NCBI GenBank assembly: GCA_021160155.1
Contig: JAGHDB010000273.1
Span: 1 to 8,881, forward strand
From: Bacteroidales bacterium
GTDB taxonomy: Bacteria > Bacteroidota > Bacteroidia > Bacteroidales > UBA12481
DNA: 8,881 nt
Direction: 5' to 3'
Translations under genes and position numbers: made by a program
In this document: positions 1 to 6,410 of the stretch, one piece after another
Layout: every line of letters starts with the position of its first letter
Numbering within the stretch: position 1 is the stretch's first letter
Notes under the pieces: model-generated
What the model was told of the DNA's origin: nothing
What the model saw: the letters and a program-made list of their open reading frames with translations, nothing else
Databases searched by the model: none

Positions 1-1131
1 CCTCTGCACCGTGCGTATGATCTTGAAGCTGCACTGTGCACTCCTGCACGGATCTACTACAAAAACGAAAGTGTTTCGCCTGCCGGCAGTCATAAGCCCA
101 ATACAGCCGTAGCACAGGCATGGTATAATAAACAGTTTGGAACCAAACGTCTTACGACAGAAACCGGGGCCGGGCAGTGGGGTAGTGCCCTTTCGTTTGC
201 CTGTTCGTTGGTTGGACTTGAATGCAAGGTATTTATGGTAAAGGTCAGTTTTGATCAGAAACCATTCAGGAAACTGATGATGCAAACATGGGGTGGCAAA
301 TGCATTTCGAGTCCGAGTACCGAGACAGCCGCAGGCAGGAAAATACTCGAGCAATATCCGGATACACCGGGCAGTCTCGGTATTGCCATCAGCGAGGCTA
401 TTGAAGCTGCGGTGACTGATACAACCGGCAGTACCAAATACTCTCTTGGCAGCGTATTGAATCATGTGATGTTGCATCAGACGATTATCGGACTCGAAGC
501 TAAAAAGCAGCTTGCTTTGGCAGGAGAAGAGTTGCCTGATGTGGTGATTGGTTGTGCCGGTGGGGGCAGTAATTTTGCAGGGCTCTCTTTTCCGTTTGTA
601 AACGACAAGATACATGGTGCCAAAATTGATATCATTCCGGTTGAACCGGCTTCGTGTCCTACGTTGACAAAAGCACCTTATGTATATGATCATGGAGATA
701 CGGCAAAGATGACCCCGTTACTGGCTATGTTTTCACTGGGCCACAGTTTTGTGCCACCTCCGATTCATGCCGGCGGGTTGCGGTATCACGGGATGGCTCC
801 TTTAGTGAGCCGGTCTGTTGAAGAGGGCCTGATGACACCTTTGGCGCTGCATCAGTTAGAGTGTTATGAAGCCGGTCTGCTTTTCGCAAAAACCGAAGGG
901 ATCATTCCGGCTCCTGAGACCACGCATGCCATTGCGGCTACCATCAGGGAAGCCAAAAAAGCCAAAGAAGAGGGTAAAGAAAAGGTGATTCTCTTTAACT
1001 TCAGCGGACACGGATTGATGGACCTGAACGGATATGATAAGTATTTGGCAGGAGAATTAACCGATTATGAATTGCCGGATGAAGTAATCGCGAAAAACCT
1101 TGAGGAGCTTGCCGGATATCCGAAACCGTAA
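1..1131 (+). CDS. trpB: Tryptophan synthase beta chain, TrpB2 type (5' end outside window)
   Basis: PLP enzyme that condenses indole with L-serine to give L-tryptophan in the cytoplasm. Frame 1 is open from the first base, so the gene starts before the window; the ATG at 208 is internal. The visible 376 residues compare with about 450 in the family, so roughly 70-80 N-terminal residues are missing. In window numbering the PLP lysine is K32 in [11 protein letters not shown], the catalytic-loop glutamate is E54 in [12 protein letters not shown], and the phosphate-binding glycine loop GGGSN is at 187-191. [17 protein letters not shown] and the C-terminal FNFSGHG are also present. SPAGSHKPN and GQWGS, in place of the NHTGAHK and GQHG of ordinary TrpB1, mark the TrpB2 subfamily. 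TrpB2 proteins often occur outside trp operons, and no trpA follows here; the next gene is convergent. Family assignment is very secure; the TrpB2 label is based on recalled motifs. Confidence 0.97.
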   Translation, partial: PLHRAYDLEAALCTPARIYYKNESVSPAGSHKPNTAVAQAWYNKQFGTKRLTTETGAGQWGSALSFACSLVGLECKVFMVKVSFDQKPFRKLMMQTWGGKCISSPSTETAAGRKILEQYPDTPGSLGIAISEAIEAAVTDTTGSTKYSLGSVLNHVMLHQTIIGLEAKKQLALAGEELPDVVIGCAGGGSNFAGLSFPFVNDKIHGAKIDIIPVEPASCPTLTKAPYVYDHGDTAKMTPLLAMFSLGHSFVPPPIHAGGLRYHGMAPLVSRSVEEGLMTPLALHQLECYEAGLLFAKTEGIIPAPETTHAIAATIREAKKAKEEGKEKVILFNFSGHGLMDLNGYDKYLAGELTDYELPDEVIAKNLEELAGYPKP

Positions 1132-1153
1132 GGTCAGGGGGTGATGGAGTTAG

Positions 1154-1834
1154 TTATTTAATGCAACGGACAGATAACCCAAAACCACCCCAGATACCCA
1201 TGTGGGCACCGACACCGGATAGGTTGTAATACAATTCTCTGACATGGGCCCGGTTTACTCCGGTTTCTGATGAGGTCCAGAACCAGGCCTGTTCACCGAG
1301 ATAGCGGTATTGCCCGGTGAGATCACGGTATCCACCGGGCAGTGCTGTAAAACCGATGCTGTTGGTGGCTTCCGTGTTGGGATCTTTCCAGTGGGCAGTT
1401 CCCGATTCTTTTAACTGACCGCCTACGGTCAGCGCACGGTTCTGTGCTTTAAAGTAGAGGATGTTATCCTGTGGATCCATTCCCAGGTGTTCTTCAAGCG
1501 CTTCATACTCCTCTTCGGAAGGCAGGCGCCACCCCTTGGGGCAGGCGGTTTTTGCAGCTTCCAAAGAATAGAGCTGGCCGTATTCGGCACACATCTGCGG
1601 ATCATCATTGTAGCACCATGAGGCTGAATCGGTCTGGTAATTCAGATTTTCAGCCATCCACCAGTGGACACCGATTTTTACCGTTTGGTAGGTAGTACCG
1701 TCACGGTTATCCACCACTGTTCCCGTGGCTCCGTCAGGGGCCATAATTTCATCGATAAAATGACAACCTGAAAGAACGGCGGTCAACAGAACCAGGTTGA
1801 TCAAAGGAATCAAAGCCGGATGAGATTTTGACAT
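1154..1834 (-). CDS. FISUMP-domain lipoprotein
   Basis: A 226-residue envelope lipoprotein of unknown function. Residues 1-24 form a lipoprotein signal: a hydrophobic stretch ending in LSGC, with C24 the lipidated cysteine. The rest matches the Fibrobacter succinogenes major paralogous (FISUMP) domain. Signs are DGTTYQTVKIGVHWWMAENL at 45-64, YGQLYSLEAA at 85-94, CPKGWRLPSEEEY at 98-110, GFTALPGGYRD and WFWTSSE in the second half, and the typical ending SVRCIK. Cysteines 74, 82, 98 and 224 could form disulfides. FISUMP proteins are common as paralogous lipoproteins in Bacteroidota and Fibrobacteres; their biochemical role is not established. The ATG lies 11 bases after the methyltransferase stop, preceded by AAAGAAAC, which is AG-rich but not a clear Shine-Dalgarno, so it is probably the last gene of the leftward operon. 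It ends 22 bases from the convergent trpB stop with no evident terminator hairpin. Confidence 0.9.
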   Translation of the reverse strand: MSKSHPALIPLINLVLLTAVLSGCHFIDEIMAPDGATGTVVDNRDGTTYQTVKIGVHWWMAENLNYQTDSASWCYNDDPQMCAEYGQLYSLEAAKTACPKGWRLPSEEEYEALEEHLGMDPQDNILYFKAQNRALTVGGQLKESGTAHWKDPNTEATNSIGFTALPGGYRDLTGQYRYLGEQAWFWTSSETGVNRAHVRELYYNLSGVGAHMGIWGGFGLSVRCIK

Positions 1835-1845
1835 GAGTTTCTTTA

Positions 1846-2496
1846 TTATGGTTTAATTGCTTTTAGTAAGCGTACATATTTTTTTACGTAATGGGATTCC
1901 TGGAAATCAGTGAATCCGGCTTCACCAAAGATTTGTTTCCAGTCGCGTTCAACGTAATCAAAAGCATATTTACACTCAATGGATTTGAATATGAACCTGT
2001 GAAGAGCTGGGATTGAATCCAGGTGAAACTCGGCGAAATCAAGTAACATAAAAGTACCACCGGGTTTCAAATGGTTATAAATATTTTTGATTACTACCGG
2101 TCTGACCTCATGCGGAAAACCATGAAACACAAAGCTGATGAACACAATATCAAATTGCCGGCCCAGGTCAAACGGTTGATCAATACGCCGGGCCAGGAAA
2201 GAAACCTGTTGTTTGCCGTTAAATTTACTTTTGAATTGCGCGCCCATTTCATCCGACAGGTCTATCCCGGTAATACTGCCTTTTTCAGAGAGGTAGCCTG
2301 ACATGAGTCTGGCATTCCTGCCGGTGCCGCATCCCAGATCGAGAATGGTATCATCCGGCTGAATGTTCATATCCCGCATGGCTTTTCGGATGAATCCGCG
2401 GTAGAATCCCAAAGAAGCGATATTCATAATACGATCGTAATGTTTAATAGTAAAAGGGGAGAGTTCTACACCGGAATCGGGATAAATCTTGTTCAT
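1846..2496 (-). CDS. Class I SAM-dependent methyltransferase
   Basis: A 216-residue soluble Rossmann-fold methyltransferase. Motif I, ILDLGCGTGR at 51-60, binds SAM. GIDLS at 77-81 gives the acidic residue (D79) that usually holds the ribose hydroxyls. FDIVFISFVFHGF at 115-127 is the motif IV region, and HLKPGGTFMLLDFAE at 142-156 is the post-motif that resembles UbiE/Methyltransf_11 enzymes. The N-terminal 1-48 looks like the helical cap of small-molecule methyltransferases, with HYDRIMNIASLGFYR resembling UbiE-like proteins. The substrate cannot be read from the sequence. The start codon is set by an ATGA overlap with the stop of the MFS gene, which predicts translational coupling and joint function or regulation. 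The FISUMP lipoprotein follows 11 bases after its stop. The methyltransferase fold is near certain; a role in quinone synthesis is not supported by the neighbours. Confidence 0.93.
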   Translation of the reverse strand: MNKIYPDSGVELSPFTIKHYDRIMNIASLGFYRGFIRKAMRDMNIQPDDTILDLGCGTGRNARLMSGYLSEKGSITGIDLSDEMGAQFKSKFNGKQQVSFLARRIDQPFDLGRQFDIVFISFVFHGFPHEVRPVVIKNIYNHLKPGGTFMLLDFAEFHLDSIPALHRFIFKSIECKYAFDYVERDWKQIFGEAGFTDFQESHYVKKYVRLLKAIKP

Positions 2497-3713
2497 TTTT
2501 TACAGTTTAATTTTTGTATAAAAAAGAGAGATGAGAGAACGACGGCGATGAAAGTAAAGAAAAATAGTTGAAATCCGTATTGTTTGATGAGCCATCCTCC
2601 CAAAAGCGGGAAAAGAGCGGGAATAATGCTTCCGGCACCTGCAATGCCGGTATACAATGCCCGGTTGGAAGTGCCGGATACTTCAAGCAATACTCCGTTC
2701 AGGGTTATTCCAAAAAGAGCAAAGACCACACCACCGGTCAGAAAAACCAGGAAGAATGGGGGCTGGTGCGGAAAAAGGAGCATCATTCCCGGCAAAGTAA
2801 CTGCAAGAAACGTATTGATATACAGAAGATAGCGATACTTAAACCTGCCTGATAAAATAAAAAGCAGCAAACCGGTTGTCACACTGCCGATCACTTTAAA
2901 GAGCAGGTAGGTTCCGGTTTGTGTGCTTTCAGTTTGGAAATGCTCTTTTGCATACAATATGACAAAAGGCAACAGGGCAATACTGACTCCCTGTGTATTG
3001 ATCCATCCCAGATAGGATAAAAGTCTTTTGTTCTCTTTTAACTCTTTTTTCACAAGGTTGAAAAAATGGACGGGATTACGGATTGACAAACGGGAATGCA
3101 CCTTCTCTTTAAGGTTCCAGAATCCCAGGGATGCCAGCAGAAGAGAGCCTGAACCGATCAGGAACATATGGGCATAATTCACCGGGTAACTGTGGAGTGT
3201 CAGTACTTTTTTAGCCAGCAGGGCAGAGACAAACAGAATGGATCCGGTTATGACCTGTTTGATCGAAAAAAAAGATTTTCTTGAATCCTGCAGAATGGAT
3301 TTACCCAGAATATCGGTATAGCTGATATTGGCAAAAGCTCCTCCCAGGGAAAAGAGCGTAATGAGTATAAAAATTAACCAGACGACATGGCTGCCTTTCA
3401 GGCTGGAAGAGAAAAAAAGCATCAGTCCCAGAGCCAGCAGGGCCAGAATCCGTGCATTGATCCCCATCAGTAAAAAGGGCTTTTTGTAAGAGTAATTACT
3501 GATAAACGGAGCAAAGATCAATTGGGTAAAGGTTGCTCCTCCCAGCATAATGGCGGTCATAATTCCGATTTGTACTGATTTGCTACCTGCATCCACCAGC
3601 ATGGATGGGATGATGGTATCCACATCGATGAAATTCCGTGCAAAGGCCAGGAAGGATGCGTGCCAGATCAGTGAATAAAAATTATGCCGGGAGATTGCAG
3701 TGGTAATCTTCAT
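2493..3713 (-). CDS. MFS transporter, atypical
   Basis: A 406-residue inner-membrane protein with about 11-12 hydrophobic segments in two halves, separated by a charged cytoplasmic loop at about 200-232 (rich in K and E). Size and layout fit the major facilitator superfamily. The loop between segments 2 and 3, normally motif A (GxLaDrxGrk), is degenerate: FISNYSYKKPFLL at 70-82 lacks the usual glycine and aspartate. The matching loop in the second half reads LSGRFKYRYLL at 288-298. Helix-breaking SxxPALFPLLGGW at 362-374 suits an MFS helix 11. The substrate is unknown; the related subgroup in Bacteroidota is usually annotated only as MFS transporter. The gene starts 22 bases after the dipeptidase stop and overlaps the methyltransferase start by 4 bases, so these genes are probably co-transcribed. 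A drug or metabolite exporter is possible but not shown. Confidence 0.85.
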   Translation of the reverse strand: MKITTAISRHNFYSLIWHASFLAFARNFIDVDTIIPSMLVDAGSKSVQIGIMTAIMLGGATFTQLIFAPFISNYSYKKPFLLMGINARILALLALGLMLFFSSSLKGSHVVWLIFILITLFSLGGAFANISYTDILGKSILQDSRKSFFSIKQVITGSILFVSALLAKKVLTLHSYPVNYAHMFLIGSGSLLLASLGFWNLKEKVHSRLSIRNPVHFFNLVKKELKENKRLLSYLGWINTQGVSIALLPFVILYAKEHFQTESTQTGTYLLFKVIGSVTTGLLLFILSGRFKYRYLLYINTFLAVTLPGMMLLFPHQPPFFLVFLTGGVVFALFGITLNGVLLEVSGTSNRALYTGIAGAGSIIPALFPLLGGWLIKQYGFQLFFFTFIAVVLSSLFFIQKLNCKK

Positions 3714-3735
3714 CTGGCACTTTTCGATCGATGAA

Positions 3736-5346
3736 TTATTTCCACTTTTTCAGTTTATGCTGTTCGGGACGGTCCTGGATGACTTTTCGCAGCCATGGTT
3801 CAGGGTAACCCACACTCCGGGGTCTGCCGTGTTCATCTTTTACGTACCCGTCATTATATTTGGTTATCAGGTGTTCTCCCAGTTTAATCCATTCTTTAAT
3901 GACTTTTTCAGCGTGGCTACTGCAGTAAGTCGTTAGAAAATCCTTTGCCAGATCAGGGTTTACTTTATTCAGTTGAAGTGCTGCCTGTTCGATGGCCGGC
4001 TGAGCTTCCAGTGCATTGCCTTCAAGCTTTTGTTGAACTTCCTGAATATCTTTGATCATATAGTCGTACTTCAGGTTGGCATAATTGGCCACAAAATTAA
4101 AAACCCACCAAGCTGAGTTCCATGAGAAATGTTGCAGGTCTCCTGTCTGGTAAACTTCAGGGAGTTCGGTTACACTGCAGTAGAAAGGCACAAAGCAGGT
4201 AGAATAGGCATCATCGACTCCCTGCCAGTTGATTCCTCCGATGGCATCCGGTAGCCATGAGCGGGATTGCGAGATGAAAGAGTAAGCAGTTTGCTGTGTG
4301 GATACCGGTCGTTCCCACATATATTCTGTACCGTCCACATTCCATCCTAAGGGGCGCCAGCGATATGGATTGTGAAACGGGCCGGCTTCAATACCCTGAG
4401 TCATATCCAGTTCGGTTCCTTCGTAATGGTCGCGTGTCAGTGACATGACATCACGGACGGATAGTTTTTTATCCGGCTTCACCCATAAGGGATAAGGATC
4501 GGCTCCTTCCACGGCGCGGCAGTAATCTGTTGACAGGTTCAGGGAGGGTGCGCACCGGTGCAGAATACTCCAAACCCTTGAAGCACAGGAATGCAAACTG
4601 CCGGGAGTCGGGGGGCAATAGGCCAGGTTAAAACGAAATGGTTCACCCGAAGAGGGATCATAATATCCTTTCTCAATGGCAAAAGATTTGACATTTTCAG
4701 AATACAGGCAATTTTCTTTATCATTGAACGGGATCTCCCCGATTCTTGAAAGATTGGCATGGCAGGAGACATACCCGTCAGGTACGCGTAAGGCCACCCA
4801 GATGGCCCCTTTACCACCTGGACCCGGACCGGCGATTTCCATGAACCAGGCTTCATTGGGATCGGCGATGGAAAAAGCTTCCATAGAGCTGCGGTATCCG
4901 TACTCTTCAACCAGGTCAACAATAACTTTTATTCCCTCCCTGGCTGTTCTGGCACGTTGCAGCATCAGTTCCATCAACTGGCCGTATCCCAGTAATCCAT
5001 TAGGATTTATCAACTCCCTCCGGCCACTGGTAGTGGTTTCGCCAATGGCTACCTGATGTTCATTGATGTTACCCACTACCGCATAGGTATGGGGAACCTG
5101 TTTGATTTTTACGGTTTCGCCGTTCCTTCTTCTGGCGGCGATATATTCACCGGGATCATGATCTTCTGCCGGGATATATCTCATGTTGGATAAAAATTCA
5201 GCATCGCAGGCATAGGTGATCATTACGGATCCGTCTGCGGAGGCCCCTTTGGAAACCAGTATACTGGTACAGGCATCCGGTATTTCCTGTGAAAACAGAC
5301 CGGTCCACAGAAAACCCAAACTGATTAACGAAAAAATGTAACGCAT
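3736..5346 (-). CDS. Secreted peptidase family C69 dipeptidase
   Basis: A 536-residue N-terminal-nucleophile (Ntn) hydrolase that cleaves dipeptides, here exported. Residues 1-19 form a Sec signal peptide (MRYIFSLISLGFLWTGLFS) with likely cleavage before Q20. The catalytic nucleophile is C26 in DACTSILVSKGAS, placed as in C69 dipeptidases such as lactobacillar PepDA; a few residues ahead of C26 would have to be removed for it to become N-terminal. Other family features are DGSVMITYACD at 38-48, HTYAVVGNINEHQVAIGETT at 86-105, the MELMLQRARTAREGIKVI segment at 125-142, PNEAWFMEIAGPGPGGKGAIW at 163-183 (cited as a region) and SCHANLSRIGEI at 194-205. The length is typical of Bacteroidota C69 proteins. 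DAC is not a lipobox, so this is a soluble periplasmic or exported enzyme rather than a lipoprotein. It is the likely first gene of the leftward operon, with its own candidate promoter about 40 bases upstream. Confidence 0.93.
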   Translation of the reverse strand: MRYIFSLISLGFLWTGLFSQEIPDACTSILVSKGASADGSVMITYACDAEFLSNMRYIPAEDHDPGEYIAARRRNGETVKIKQVPHTYAVVGNINEHQVAIGETTTSGRRELINPNGLLGYGQLMELMLQRARTAREGIKVIVDLVEEYGYRSSMEAFSIADPNEAWFMEIAGPGPGGKGAIWVALRVPDGYVSCHANLSRIGEIPFNDKENCLYSENVKSFAIEKGYYDPSSGEPFRFNLAYCPPTPGSLHSCASRVWSILHRCAPSLNLSTDYCRAVEGADPYPLWVKPDKKLSVRDVMSLTRDHYEGTELDMTQGIEAGPFHNPYRWRPLGWNVDGTEYMWERPVSTQQTAYSFISQSRSWLPDAIGGINWQGVDDAYSTCFVPFYCSVTELPEVYQTGDLQHFSWNSAWWVFNFVANYANLKYDYMIKDIQEVQQKLEGNALEAQPAIEQAALQLNKVNPDLAKDFLTTYCSSHAEKVIKEWIKLGEHLITKYNDGYVKDEHGRPRSVGYPEPWLRKVIQDRPEQHKLKKWK

Positions 5347-5385
5347 TTTATTTATTTATTAAGAATAATTGTTTTGGTTTTGGTT

Positions 5386-5412
5386 CAAAATTACAAATTC
5401 ATTTCACACTTT
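5386..5412 (-). promoter_or_regulatory. Candidate promoter of the dipeptidase operon
   Basis: Read on the minus strand, TAATTTTG (5393-5386) matches the Bacteroidota -7 consensus TAnnTTTG exactly and ends 39 bases before the dipeptidase ATG, leaving an A-rich leader with CCAAAACCAAAAC and TAAATAAATAAA. No TTG is found at the usual -33 distance. Instead ATAAAGTG (5414-5407) lies 13 bases upstream of the -7 box, as it does at the promoter near 6294. The upstream edge touches the end of the receptor relic. Confidence 0.45.
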
Positions 5413-5641
5413 ATTCAGATATTTCAACAATTAAAGAGGTGTTGAAATTTATCGAATAATCTTGTGCCGGAGTTTGGGATTTTCCCAAGCCGATGCCGGT
5501 AAGTCCGTTATTTACACCGAATTCATAAGAGTTTATTGTGGGGGTTCGCAACATAAGATTGATAGTGCCAGCGATGGCATCACTTTCATATAATGAAGAA
5601 CCGTCTCCACGGATTACTTCAACACGTTCAATTATATTTAA
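5411..5641 (-). pseudogene. TonB-dependent receptor fragment (plug/early barrel relic)
   Basis: A frame of about 75 codons with no start codon, read leftward and ending in TAA at 5413-5411. It encodes NIIERVEVIRGDGSSLYES, then DAIAGTINLMLRTPTINS, YEFGVNNGLTGIG and DYSINFNTSLI. This is the end of the plug domain of an outer-membrane TonB-dependent receptor (family pattern IERVEVIRGPGSSLYGSDAIAGxINI) running into the first barrel region. About 100 plug residues and nearly the whole barrel are missing, so it cannot make a working receptor. Two strongly conserved positions are changed, P to D in VIRGPGS and G to E in LYGSDA, which fits loss of selection. Upstream the frame continues into the 3' end of the methyltransferase gene and meets TGA at 5674-5672. 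Downstream similarity fades after SLIVE, where the dipeptidase promoter begins. The former ligand cannot be told. Confidence 0.85.
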
Positions 5642-6267
5642 ATCACTGCCCTGATCACCACAAAAGATCCCTCACCATAGCCTTTTTTGACAGGTTCGAT
5701 AGTTTTCACATCTGCCAGATGATGAAAGATTGTTTGCGTAAAATTGAAGTGATTGAATCCTGCTTTCTGTAAATGTGACAATACTTCATCAACTGAATAA
5801 AAGATTGCCGGCCGGTAAAACAGGCTTTCGTTTTTATGTTGCTGGTAAATTTTTCCGACCGGGCTCTTTTTGTCGATAAAACCGATTATTAAGGGCCCTC
5901 CGGGTTTCAGCACTCTTTTAGCTTCGCTGAAAGCTTCATCCAAATCATCCACAAAGCATATGGTTGTTACCATTAATGCAAAGTCGAACCGGGCATCATC
6001 AAATGGTAGTTTTTCAGCGATCCCATCTAGTGCTTCAATTTTTCTCTGCCGGGCAATTTCTCTCATTCGGGCAGATGGTTCAATGCCCAGTCGGATACCT
6101 AACGGAGCTGCAAACCGTCCGCTTCCGATACCGATTTCAATACCATTATTACTATCAGGCAATTGCTCCTTGACCGCTTGCAACTCGGATTCATACACAT
6201 ATTTATTTTCGTCAAACCAATGCTCATACCGGGATGAATGCTTCTCAAATGGTTCAGTGTTTGCCAT
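5638..6267 (-). CDS. Class I SAM-dependent methyltransferase (Methyltransf_11-like)
   Basis: A 209-residue soluble methyltransferase unlike the one at 1846-2496 outside the core motifs. GIEIGIGSGRF at 42-52 is motif I; GIEPS at 61-65 carries the acidic residue of strand 2 (E63). AEKLPFDDARFDFALM at 84-99 and CFVDD at 104-108 form the central motifs, and RVLKPGGPLIIGFID at 118-132 the post-motif. The remainder (KIYQQHK, FYSVDEVLSHLQKAGF, then GEGSFVVIRA at 198-207) follows a small-molecule methyltransferase subfamily, whose substrate I do not know. The protein reaches its expected end, GEGSFVVIRA, and gains only VI before the stop; the stop lies where the receptor relic begins. The ATG at 6267 fits the domain start, with no Shine-Dalgarno but an A/T-rich leader and a -7 motif 26 bases upstream. 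It is divergent from the symporter and separated from the dipeptidase by 291 bases. Confidence 0.93.
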   Translation of the reverse strand: MANTEPFEKHSSRYEHWFDENKYVYESELQAVKEQLPDSNNGIEIGIGSGRFAAPLGIRLGIEPSARMREIARQRKIEALDGIAEKLPFDDARFDFALMVTTICFVDDLDEAFSEAKRVLKPGGPLIIGFIDKKSPVGKIYQQHKNESLFYRPAIFYSVDEVLSHLQKAGFNHFNFTQTIFHHLADVKTIEPVKKGYGEGSFVVIRAVI

Positions 6268-6293
6268 AATTTATTCTTATGAAATATTAAATA

Positions 6294-6320
6294 CAAAAAT
6301 ACACTTTCTGCTATCACTTT
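6294..6320 (-). promoter_or_regulatory. Candidate promoter of the methyltransferase at 6267-5638
   Basis: On the minus strand TATTTTTG (6301-6294) fits TAnnTTTG and ends 26 bases before the ATG. AAAGTG occurs twice, directly against the -7 box (6307-6302) and again as part of ATAAAGTG (6322-6315). The second copy is 13 bases upstream of the -7 box, the same spacing as at the dipeptidase promoter. A standard -33 TTG is not visible. Confidence 0.45.
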
Positions 6321-6410
6321 ATCGCCTGGATAATTTCCCTATCGGCTTCTAATTGTAATGCATCAAATATTTTATTTCCTTTACCTCCGAAAAAATTAAG
6401 CTGAATCAAT

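Noticed and set aside
208..1131. ATG at 208 as the start of a 307-residue protein
   Set aside because: The same frame is open to base 1 and the upstream part encodes the PLP lysine motif SPAGSHK and the ETGAGQWG loop, so the true start lies before the window.
1132..1153. Bidirectional terminator between the convergent trpB and FISUMP genes
   Set aside because: The 22-base spacer contains no inverted repeat or T-run that I can see.
1846..6267. The two methyltransferases as a recent duplication
   Set aside because: They share only the general class I SAM motifs; their N-terminal caps, lengths and C-terminal thirds differ.
5870..6352. 160-codon plus-strand open frame opposite the methyltransferase
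   Set aside because: It is antisense to a clear SAM methyltransferase and its translation has no recognisable domain; its length is a by-product of the codon pattern of the real gene.
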